Assembly (NCBI GenBank): GCA_020796225.1
Contig: CM036754.1
Span: 14,643,367-14,707,366 of the forward strand
Source of the DNA: Arion vulgaris
Lineage: Eukaryota; Mollusca; Gastropoda; Stylommatophora; Arionidae
Direction of reading: 5' to 3'
DNA: 64,000 nt
In this document: positions 34,161 through 45,424 of the stretch, piece after piece
Position numbering within the stretch: the first letter of the stretch is position 1
How the letters are laid out: each line of letters opens with the position of its first letter
Notes under the pieces: generated by a model
Databases searched by the model: none
The model's input: the letters and a program-made list of their open reading frames with translations, nothing else
Told to the model about the DNA's origin: nothing
Program-made: the position numbers and the translations under genes

Positions 34161-35470
34161 AAATCGCTGAATAAGAAGATATGTAGTTATGGAGTCAAAG
34201 GCACATAGGGACAACTTCGAGCCAGGATTAGTGAGCTGACACTAACCAAGATCCTACCTCACCTCCACGTGATGATCCTGGAAACATACAACGGTTTTGT
34301 CTGGCTAAGCGGGTAGGGATCGAAGGAGAGCTACTCTGATATAAGTAGTGATGCAGACGCAGTTACGTTGGATGAGATCCGCTCGCAACACAGACGAGCA
34401 GAATCCCAGAGTGACTATTAATGCACGTCTCTTCCGGTCGATGGGAACAAATAAACATAAAGAGATGAGAGGTGCATCCAGAGAAGAGATGTGGGGCCCA
34501 GATGGGGCGAAACTCGGAGCCCTGAGGTGGGTTCCGAATTGAGTTGCGTGTCCTGACAGTCTCGAGACATAGTAAATGTGAGCACGGTGAGAAACCTCAT
34601 AAGCACGATGAGCCCTCACCAAAGTAGAGCGAACACGCATACGGACGATACACAGGTGAGCCCACCGGTGGGACAGACATGCACGGTGCTGATGATGGAG
34701 CGACGAAAAGGTGTGGCAAACGTAGGGGTGAGCGGGCCACCCAAATGTGCAGAAAAACTAGAACACCCAGCAGAGGCTTGGGTCCAGTGCAAACGTTCCT
34801 ACCAAATGGTGATAAAATATGAATTGTGCACAGTGAGATAGAAATGGGAAAGGTGTCGCCCAGTAGAGCAATATGAGCACAAATGACAAAGAGAAAAGGG
34901 GCGGGCCCAGTCGGTGGACCAGAGCACAAGCAGAAATGGGCGAAGGGCCACCCAAAAGAAACGCGAGGTGGACAAAACAGTGGAGAACCTCGAAAATTGC
35001 GTCTCCATCCATAGAACAAGAACCGCATTCCCCCTCGCAGAGAACTACTACTGACTTGTAGTTCGACTGGGGACAATCAAAGGCTAGTGTAGCAAACCGT
35101 ACATAAAACTGGACGACAGGCAAACCAAGTAGTCCAAAAAAAGACTGGTAACCTGGGAAAATGACGCTCAACAACCCGGAAGAGAAGGTTGTCTAAGGGT
35201 AGCTACCCTAAAGAAAATAGCAACCTGCTGCCTTGCAAGTCGGCTGGGGACAGCCCAAGGTTGACGGAGAGCGAATCCAGTAAACGGTGGCTAAAACTGG
35301 ACACATCGCCGAAGGATAAGCACCAGAGCTCCAAATGGCGTTAAAGATGTGATGAAACACACCCATGCTAAAGCTGCATGAATCAGATTTCCACATGAAT
35401 GTAATCTATGGGGAAATCCGGTACATCAGTCTAAGCTGTGATTGCGAGATAGAGAGAGAGAAAGAGAGAG
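34161..35470 (+). mobile_element. probable long 3' untranslated region of the same LINE
   Basis: No ORF of interest is seen. The stretch is visibly richer in G and C than its neighbours. Its end (35235-35460) has the words gagctccaaatggcgt and gaatcagatttccacatgaa, and a GA-rich tail at 35451-35472. The same 3' end occurs minus at 22440-22640 and, after an RNase H LINE end, minus at 59255-59640. Two similar blocks (35040-35120 and 35215-35310) look like an old internal duplication. Joining it to 33500-34160 is inference. Confidence 0.6.
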
Positions 35471-35477
35471 AGATGTA

Positions 35478-35735
35478 GTTATTTTTTGCAACCGCGCTTT
35501 GCTCATTGTCCATGTTTGGCTCTGGTAACACAAAGTAGGTATGAAAATCCTATTGATCATCTGTTGTTTTGCTGTCAGTGAGATTTGTGGGTGCCTTAAC
35601 AATGGGGCTAGCTGGTAGGTTGCAGCATTTGCTTTATGCACTCTAGCCTCTATCTCTCTGTCTAGTCTTCCGTCTTCTGTGAATATGCTTCCTAATTATT
35701 TGAATTGTTGTACTTTGTTGATTGTAGTATCTTCT
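35478..35735 (-). mobile_element. LINE C-terminal fragment
   Basis: The minus frame reads KANAATYQLAPLLRHPQISL, NRIFIPTLCYQSQTWTMSKA. The same residues are seen in the larger copy at 60960-61180 (SKANAVAYQLAPLLQHP, LPTLCYQCQTW), so the two are one family. Confidence 0.88.
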
Positions 35736-35985
35736 TCTTCTTCTTTTTCTTTGAACGCTTCATATTGATCACTTGTTAAACCACTCTTTGTAATATGTAT
35801 GTGATCTGAGGATAAGAGCGATTGTACATTGTGCCAGTTATGTACCTGCAAGAAGGCGAAGGTTTTTATTTACTAAGGTAACTTCCTAGGCCCCTACCTC
35901 AGTCGCCTCTTACGACATGCCATGTAGGTCGCAGTGGTACTATTCTTGGCTTCCCCTTGCAGACCCCGGCAATACATGGACGGGC
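35736..35985 (-). mobile_element. TTC-tailed SINE
   Basis: Tail cttcttcttctttttcttt at low coordinates; body with ttaaaccactctttgtaata and gcgattgtacattgtgccag; head side with gtcgcctcttacgacatgcc and cagtggtactattcttgg. The last words resemble a domain widespread in animal SINEs, which I cannot name with certainty. Confidence 0.8.
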
Positions 35986-36002
35986 ATATCTTAGTTTCTC
36001 GT

Positions 36003-36235
36003 TCTTTTATTATAACTGGATTGTATTATAACTGGTTTGTAATATAACTGGATTGTATTATAACTGGATTGTATTATAACTGGATTGTATTATAACTGGA
36101 TTGTATTATAACTGGATTGTGTATTATAACTGGATTGTATTATAACTTATTCGGATTGCTACTTTTATTATAACTGGATTTATTATCTCCTCTGATTTCA
36201 TTATAACATTAGTATATAACTGGATTGTTATTATC
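36003..36235. repeat. 15-16-bp minisatellite, about 12 copies
   Basis: Unit tggattgtattataac, degenerate at the right end. Confidence 0.93.
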
Positions 36236-36500
36236 TCTCTCTACTTTTTATCTCTCTCTATCTTCATTATCACATTAGCCATGAGAAACTAACCAGAAAT
36301 CTCTCTTTCTCTCTCTCTCTTTACTCTCTTTATCTCTCTCTCTCTCTCTCTCTTCATTATCACATTAACCTTGAGAAACTAACCAGAAATATCTCTCTTT
36401 CTCTCTCTCTCTCTTTCTCTCTCTTTCTCTCCCTCTCTCTCTCTCTCTCTCTCTTCATTATCCCATTAACCTATCAGAAACTAACCAGAAATCTCTCTCT

Positions 36501-36549
<49 letters not shown>

Positions 36550-36680
36550 ATTATCACATTAACCTTGAACCTGAGAAACTAACCAGAAATCTTGCTCTTT
36601 TTCTCTCTCTCTCTTCTCTCTCTCTCCTCTCTCTTCATTATCCATTAACTATGAGAAATAGCCATGATTCTCTCTTTCTC
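36236..36680. repeat. pyrimidine-rich array of about 110-bp units
   Basis: Long (TC)n runs alternate with ttcattatcacattaacc and gagaaactaaccagaaat. About four to five units. It abuts the acceptor of the last PLB1 exon. Confidence 0.9.
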
Positions 36681-36689
36681 TCTACACAG

Positions 36690-36731
36690 GCATCACCGTA
36701 CCTGTACACGGCTAAAAATAGTCAGAAATAA
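36690..36731 (+). CDS. PLB1: PLB1-like terminal exon
   Basis: After ttctctctacacag the frame reads ASPYLYTAKNSQK and stops at TAA (36729-36731). PYLYTxxNS matches the end of a PLB1 lipase repeat (PxLxTxxNS). I take it as the C-terminus, so the protein would lack the membrane anchor of the vertebrate enzyme. An alternative is that the exon runs on in the undamaged gene and the stop is a defect. The TAA lies inside AATAAA (36727-36732). Confidence 0.75.
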   Translation, partial: ASPYLYTAKNSQK

Positions 36732-36814
36732 ACCGTTGTTTGACATCTTCCATAAACATTAAGTTTCTAACTGGTAATGATGTCTGATGATGACATTGTG
36801 ACTACTACACAACT

Positions 36815-39800
36815 TCTACACAGTTCAACAACATATGGGATGTCTATGCTTCTTCTTCTTCTGTAAAACAGACATCTCCATTAGCAAGAGTTGAACAACA
36901 TATGGGATGTCTATGCTTCTTCTTCTTCTTCTGTAAAACAGACATCTCTATTAGCAAGAGTTGAACAACATATGGATGTCTAGTCTTTCTTCTTCTGTAA
37001 AACAGACATCTCTATTAGCAAGAGTTGAACAACATATGAGATGTCTATGCTTCTTCTTCTTCTTCTGTAAAACAGACATCTCTATTAGCAAGAGTTGAAC
37101 AACATATGGGATGTCTATGCTTCTTCTTCTTCTGTAAAACAGACATCTCCATTAGCAAGAGTTGAACAACATATAGGATGTCTATGCTTCTTCTTCTTCT
37201 GTAAAACAGACATCTCTATTAGCAAGAGTTGAACAACATATAGGATGTCTATGCTTCTTCTTCTTCTGTAAAACAGACATCTCTATTAGCAAGAGTTGAA
37301 CAACATATGAGATGTCTATGCTTCTGCTTCTTCTGTAAAACAGACATCTCTATTAGCAAGAGTTGAACAACATATGGGATGTCTATGCTTCTTCTTCTTC
37401 TTCTGTAAAACAGACATCTCTATTAGCAAGAGTTGAACAACATATGGGATGTCTATGCTTCTTCTTCTTCTGTAAAACAGACATCTCCATTAGCAAGAGT
37501 TGAACAACATATGGGATGTCTATGCTTCTTCTTCTGTAAAACAGACATCTCCATTAGCAAGAGTTGAACAACATATGGGATGTCTAGTCTTCTTCTTCTG
37601 TAAAACAGACATCTCCATTAGCAAGAGTTGAACAATATATGGGATGTCTATGCTTCTTCTTCTTCTGTAAAACAGACATCTCTATTAGCAAGAGTTGAAC
37701 AACATATAGGATGTCTATGCTTCTTCTTCTTCTGTAAAACAGACATCTCCATTAGCAAGAGTTGAACAACATATGGGATGTCTATGCTTCTTCTTCTGTA
37801 AAACAGACATCTCCATTAGCAAGAGTTGAACAACATATGGGATGTCTATGCTTCTTCTTCTTCTGTAAAACAGACATCTCCATTAGCAAGAGTTGAACAA
37901 CATATGGGATGTCTATGCTTCTTCTTCTGTAAAACAGACATCTCCATTAGCAAGAGTTGAACAACATATGGGATGTCTATGCTTCTTCTTCTGTAAAACA
38001 GACATCTCCATTAGCAAGAGTTGAACAACATATGGGATGTCTAGTCTTCTTCTTCTGTAAAACAGACATCTCTATTAGCAAGAGTTGAACAACATATGGG
38101 ATGTCTATGCTTCTTCTTCTGTAAAACAGACATCTCTATTAGCAAGAGTTGAACAACATATGGGATGTCTAGTCTTCTTCTTCTGTAAAACAGACATCTC
38201 CATTAGCAAGAGTTGAACAACATATGGGATGTCTATGTTTCTTCTTCTGTAAAACAGACATCTCTATTAGCAAGAGTTGAACAACATATGGGATGTCTAT
38301 GCTTCTTCTTCTGTAAAACAGACATCTCCATTAGCAAGAGTTGAACAACATATGGGATGTCTAGTCTTCTTCTTCTGTAAAACAGACATCTCCATTAGCA
38401 AGAGTTGAACAACATATGGGATGTCTATGCTTCTTCTTCTTCTGTAAAACAGACATATCCATTAGCAAGAGTTGAACAACATATGGGATGTCTATGCTTC
38501 TTCTTCTGTAAAACAGACATCTCCATTAGCAAGAGTTGAACAACATATGGATGTCTAGCTTCTTCTTCTTCTGTAAAACAGACATCTCTATTAGCAAGAG
38601 TTGAACAACATATGGGATGTCTATGCTTCTTCTTCTGTAAAACAGACATCTCCATTAGCAAGAGTTGAACAACATATGGGATGTCTATGCTTCTTCTTCT
38701 GTAAAACAGACATCTCCATTAGCAAGAGTTGAACAACATATGGGATGTCTATGCTTCTTCTTCTTCTGTAAAACAGACATCTCTATTAGCAAGAGTTGAA
38801 CAACATATGGGATGTCTATGCTTCTTCTTCTGTAAAACAGACATCTCCATTAGCAAGAGTTGAACAACATATGGGATGTCTATGCTTCTTCTTCTGTAAA
38901 ACAGACATCTCCATTAGCAAGAGTTGAACAACATATGGGATGTCTATGCTTCTTCTTCTGTAAAACAGACATCTCCATTAGCAAGAGTTGAACAACATAT
39001 GGGATGTCTATGCTTCTTCTTCTTCTGTAAAACAGACATCTCCATTAGCAAGAGTTGAACAACATATGGGATGTCTATGCTTCTTCTTCTGTAAAACAGA
39101 CATCTCCATTAGCAAGAGTTGAACAACATATGGGATGTCTATGCTTCTTCTTCTGTAAAACAGACATCTCCATTAGCAAGAGTTGAACAACATATGGGAT
39201 GTCTATGCTTCTTCTTCTTCTTCTGTAAAACAGACATCTCTATTAGCAAGAGTTGAACAACATATGGGATGTCTATGCTTCTTCTTCTTCTGTAAAACAG
39301 ACATCTCCATTAGCAAGAGTTGAACAACATATGGGATGTCTAATCTTCTTCTTCTGTAAAACAGACATCTCCATTAGCAAGAGTTGAACAACATATGGGA
39401 TGTCTATGCTTCTTCTTCTGTAAAACAGACATCTCCATTAGCAAGAGTTGAACAACATATGGGATGTCTAGTCTTCTTCTTCTGTAAAACAGACATCTCC
39501 ATTAGCAAGAGTTGAACAACATATGGGATGTCTAGTCTTCTTCTTCTGTAAAACAGACATCTCCATTAGCAAGAGTTGAACAACATATGGGATGTCTATG
39601 CTTCTTCTTCTTCTGTAAAACAGACATCTCCATTAGCAAGAGTTGAACAACATATGGGATGTCTATGCTTCTTCTTCTGTAAAACAGACATCTCCATTAG
39701 CAAGAGTTGAACAACATATGGGATGTCTATGCTTCTTCTTCTTCTGTAAAACAGACATCTCCATTAGCAAGAGTTGAACAACATATGGGATGTCTATGCT

Positions 39801-42800
39801 TCTTCTTCTGTAAAACAGACATCTCCATTAGCAAGAGTTGAACAACATATGGGATGTCTAGTCTTCTTCTTCTTCTGTAAACAGACATCTCTATTAGCAA
39901 GAGTTGAACAACATATGGGATGTCTAATCTTCTTCTTCTGTAAAACAGACATCTCCATTAGCAAGAGTTGAACAACATATGAGATGTCTATGCTTCTTCT
40001 TCTTCTGTAAAACAGACATCTCCATTAGCAAGAGTTGAACAACATATGGGATGTCTATGCTTCTTCTTCTTCTGTAAAACAGACATCTCCATTAGCAAGA
40101 GTTGAACAACATATGGGATGTCTATGCTTCTTCTTCTGTAAAACAGACATCTCCATTAGCAAGAGTTGAACAACATATGGGATGTCTATGCTTCTTCTTC
40201 TGTAAAACAGACATCTCTATTAGCAAGAGTTGAACAACATATGGGATGTCTATGCTTCTTCTTCTGTAAAACAGACATATCCATTAGCAAGAGTTGAACA
40301 ACATATGGGATGTCTATGCTTCTTCTTCTGTAAAACAGACATCTCCATTAGCAAGAGTTGAACAACATATGGGATGTCTATGCTTCTTCTTCTTCTGTAA
40401 AACAGACATCTCCATTAGCAAGAGTTGAACAACATATGGGATGTCTATGCTTCTTCTTTTCTGTAAAACAGACATCTCCATTAGCAAGAGTTGAACAACA
40501 TATGGGATGTCTATGCTTCTTCTTCTGTAAAACAGACATCTCTATTAGCAAGAGTTGAACAACATATGGGATGTCTATGCTTCTTCTTCTGTAAAACAGA
40601 CATCTCCATTAGCAAGAGTTGAACAACATATGGGATGTCTATGCTTCTTCTTCTGTAAAACAGACATCTCCATTAGCAAGAGTTGAACAACATATGGGAT
40701 GTCTATGCTTCTTCTTCTGTAAAACAGACATCTCCATTAGCAAGAGTTGAACAACATATGGGATGTCTATGCTTCTTCTTCTGTAAAACAGACATCTCCA
40801 TTAGCAAGAGTTGAACAACATATGGGATGTCTAGTCTTCTTCTTCTGTAAAACAGACATCTCCATTAGCAAGAGTTGAACAACATATGGGATGTCTATGC
40901 TTCTTCTTCTGTAAAACAGACATCTCTATTAGCAAGAGTTGAACAACATATGGGATGTCTAGTCTTCTTCTTCTTCTGTAAAACAGACATCTCCATTAGC
41001 AAGAGTTGAACAACATATGGGATGTCTAGTCTTCTTCTTCTTCTTCTGTAAAACAGACATCTCCATTAGCAAGAGTTGAACAACATATGGGATGTCTATG
41101 CTTCTTCTTCTGTAAAACAGACATCTCCATTAGCAAGAGTTGAACAACATATGGGATGTCTAATCTTCTTCTTCTGTAAAACAGACATCTCTATTAGCAA
41201 GAGTTGAACAACATATGGGATGTCTATGCTTCTTCTTCTGTAAAACAGACATCTCCATTAGCAAGAGTTGAACAACATATGGGATGTCTATGCTTCTTCT
41301 TCTGTAAAACAGACATCTCCATTAGCAAGAGTTGAACAACATATGGGATGTCTAGTCTTCTTCTTCTGTAAAACAGACATCTCCATTAGCAAGAGTTGAA
41401 CAACATATGGGATGTCTATGCTTCTTCTTCTTCTGTAAAACAGACATCTCCATTAGCAAGAGTTGAACAACATATGGGATGTCTATGCTTCTTCTTCTTG
41501 TAAAACAGACATCTCTATTAGCAAGAGTTGAACAACATATGGGATGTCTAGTCTTCTTCTTCTGTAAAACAGACATCTCTATTAGCAAGAGTTGAACAAC
41601 ATATGGGATGTCTATGCTTCTTCTTCTGTAAAACAGACATCTCCATTAGCAAGAGTTGAACAACATATGGGATGTCTATGCTTCTTCTTCTGTAAAACAG
41701 ACATCTCCATTAGCAAGAGTTGAACAACATATGGGATGTCTATGCTTCTTCTTCTGTAAAACAGACATCTCCATTAGCAAGAGTTGAACAACATATGGGA
41801 TGTCTATGCTTCTTCTTCTTCTGTAAAACAGACATCTCTATTAGCAAGAGTTGAACAACATATGGGATGTCTATGCTTCTTCTTCTGTAAAACAGACATC
41901 TCCATTAGCAAGAGTTGAACAACATATGGGATGTCTATGCTTCTTCTTCTGTAAAACAGACATCTCCATTAGCAAGAGTTGAACAACATATGGGATGTCT
42001 ATGCTTCTTCTTCTGTAAAACAGACATCTCCATTAGCAAGAGTTGAACAACATATGGGATGTCTATGCTCTTCTTCTTCTGTAAAACAGACATCTCCATT
42101 AGCAAGAGTTGAACAACATATGGGATGTCTAGTCTTCTTCTTCTTCTGTAAAACAGACATCTCCATTAGCAAGAGTTGAACAACATATGGGATGTCTATG
42201 CTTCTTCTTCTGTAAAACAGACATCTCCATTAGCAAGAGTTGAACAACATATGGGATGTCTATGCTTCTTCTCTTCTATCGGCAAAACAGACATCTCCAT
42301 TAGCAAGAGTTGAACAACATATGGGATGTCTATGCTTCTTCTTCTTCTTCTGTAAAACAGACATCTCCATTAGCAAGAGTTGAACAACATATGGGATGTC
42401 TAGTCTTCTTCTTCTGTAAAACAGACATCTCCATTAGCAAGAGTTGAACAACATATGGGATGTCTATGCTTCTTCTTCTTCTTCTGTAAAACAGACATCT
42501 CCATTAGCAAGAGTTGAACAACATATGGGATGTCTAGTCTTCTTCTTCTGTAAAACAGACATCTCTATTAGCAAGAGTTGAACAACATATGGGATGTCTA
42601 GTCTTCTTCTTCTGTAAAACAGACATCTCCATTAGCAAGAGTTGAACAACATATGGGATGTCTATGCTTCTTCTTCTTCTGTAAAACAGACATCTCCATT
42701 AGCAAGAGTTGAACAACATATGGGATGTCTATGCTTCTTCTTCTTCTGTAAAACAGACATCTCCATTAGCAAGAGTTGAACAACATATGGGATGTCTAGT

Positions 42801-45025
42801 CTTCTTCTTCTGTAAAACAGACATCTCCATTAGCAAGAGTTGAACAACATATGGGATGTCTATGCTTCTTCTTCTGTAAAACAGACATCTCCATTAGCAA
42901 GAGTTGAACAACATATGGGATGTCTAGTCTTCTTCTTCTGTAAAACAGACATCTCCATTAGCAAGAGTTGAACAACATATGGGATGTCTATGTTTATTCT
43001 TCTTCTGTAAAACAGACATCTCCATTAGCAAGAGTTGAACAACATATGGGATGTCTAGTCTTCTTCTTCTGTAAAACAGACATCTCCATTAGCAAGAGTT
43101 GAACAACATATGGGATGTCTATGCTTCTTCTTCTTCTGTAAAACAGACATCTCCATTAGCAAGAGTTGAACAACATATGGGATGTTCTCTGTTCTTCTTC
43201 TTCTGTAAAACAGACATCTCCATTAGCAAGAGTTGAACAACATATGGGATGTCTAGTCTTCTTCTTCTTCTTCTGTAAAACAGACATCTCCATTAGCAAG
43301 AGTTGAACAACATATGGGATGTCTATGCTTCTTCTTCTTCTTCTGTAAAACAGACATCTCCATTAGCAAGAGTTGAACAACATATGGGATGTCTATGCTT
43401 CTTCTTCTGTAAAACAGACATCTCCATTAGCAAGAGTTGAACAACATATGGGATGTCTAGTCTTCTTCTTCTGTAAAACAGACATCTCCATTAGCAAGAG
43501 TTGAACAACATATGGATGTCTATGCTTTCTTCTTATTCAGATAAAACAGACATCTCCATTAGCAAGAGTTGAACAACATATGGGATGTCTATGCTTCTTC
43601 TTCTTCTGTAAAACAGACATCTCCATTAGCAAGAGTTGAACAACATATGGGATGTCTATGCTTCTTCTTCTGTAAAACAGACATCTCCATTAGCAAGAGT
43701 TGAACAACATATGGGATGTCTAGTCTTCTTCTTCTTCTGTAAAACAGACATCTCCATTAGCAAGAGTTGAACAACATATGAGATGTCTATGCTTCTTCTT
43801 CTTCTGTAAAACAGACATCTCCATTAGCAAGAGTTGAACAACATATGGGATGTCTAGTCTTCTTCTTCTTCTGTAAAACAGACATCTCTATTAGCAAGAG
43901 TTGAACAACATATAGGATGTCTATGCTTCTTCTTCTTCTGTAAAACAGACATCTCCATTAGCAAGAGTTGAACAACATATGGGATGTCTAGTCTTCTTCT
44001 TCTGTAAAACAGACATCTCTATTAGCAAGAGTTGAACAACTAGTATGGGATTAGTCTATGCACTATATTCTTCTTCTTCTGTAAAACAGACATCTCCATT
44101 AGCAAGAGTTGAACAACATATGGGATGTCTAGTCTTCTTCTTCTGTAAAACAGACATCTCCATTAGCAAGAGTTGAACAACATATGGGATGTCTAGTCTT
44201 CTTCTTCTGTAAAACAGACATCTCCATTAGCAAGAGTTGAACAACATATGGGATGTCTATGCTTCTTCTTCTGTAAAACAGACATCTCCATTAGCAAGAG
44301 TTGAACAACATATGGGATGTCTAGTCTTCTTCTTCTGTAAAACAGACATCTCTATTAGCAAGAGTTGAACAACATATGGGATGTCTATGCTTCTTCTTCT
44401 GTAAAACAGACATCTCCATTAGCAAGAGTTGAACAACATATGGGATGTCTATGCTTCTTCTTCTTCTGTAAAACAGACATCTCCATTAGCAAGAGTTGAA
44501 CAACATATGGGATGTCTATGCTTCTTCTTCTTCTGTAAAACAGACATCTCCATTAGCAAGAGTTGAACAACATATGGGATGTCTAGTCTTCTTCTTCTTG
44601 AAAACAGACATCTCTATTAGCAAGAGTTGAACAACATATGGGATGTCTAGTCTTCTTCTTCTGTAAAACAGACATCTCTATTAGCAAGAGTTGAACAACA
44701 TATGGGATGTCTAGTCTTCTTCTTCTGTAAAACAGACATCTCTATTAGCAAGAGTTGAACAACATATTGGATGTCATAGCTCTTCTTCTGTAAAACAGAC
44801 ATCTCTATTAGCAAGAGTTGAACAACATATTGGATGTCTAGTCTTCTTCAGACTTTGAAGAACTAATGAGACATCTCCCATTAGCAAGAGTTGAACAACA
44901 TATGGGATGTCTAGTCTTCTTCTGTAAAACTGACATCTCCATTAGCAAGAGTTGAACAACATATGGGATGTCTAGTCTTCTTCTGTAAAACAGACATCTC
45001 CATTAGCAAGAGTTGAAGAAATAAC
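36815..45025. repeat. 8.2-kb array of 64/67/70-bp units, about 125 copies
   Basis: Each unit holds acagacatctccattagcaa, gagttgaacaacatatggga, tgtctatgct and a TTC run of 2-4 triplets, then tgtaaa. Length variants differ by the number of TTC triplets. Common alternatives are cc/ct in acatctcc and tatgct/tagtct. The motif AGACATC and its inverse GATGTCT lie 29 bases apart in every unit. Units are very alike throughout, with a few odd ones (42275, 43190, 43530, 44041, 44850). Confidence 0.99.
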
Positions 45026-45077
45026 TGAATAAAATAATAATTGTCAACACTGACTTCTTGATAGAACATTTCTTTAG

Positions 45078-45330
45078 TGTGGGATGTACTTTGTTGTTGT
45101 GTGTATGCCATGTGTGTGTATGACACGTGTGTATGACATGTTTGTGTGTGACACGTGTGTGTATGCCATGTGTGTGTGTGTGTGTGGATATGTGTGGATG
45201 TGTGTGCGTGCGTGTGTGTGCGTGTTAATGTGTACGAGTGTTGTGTGCTCAGGTTGGGTATGTGTGTACGTGTGTGTGTGTATGTGGGTGTGTGCGGTTT
45301 ACCTGGCTGTGTTTGTTCCTCCTTGATTCC
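45078..45330. repeat. TG-rich low-complexity DNA
   Basis: Words such as tgtgtgtatgacacg and gtgtgtgcgtg. No gene. Confidence 0.88.
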
Positions 45331-45424
45331 ACAGATTACTTACATGTGGTCCTGTTTGACTGTCTGTATATCTGTCTATGGTTTCTTCATGTGTCTGTCG
45401 GTGTTATTGTCTATCTCTTGCTGT

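Noticed and set aside
36815..45025. CRISPR-like regular repeats
   Set aside because: There are no unique spacers; the whole unit repeats head to tail, and no cas genes or prokaryotic context exist.
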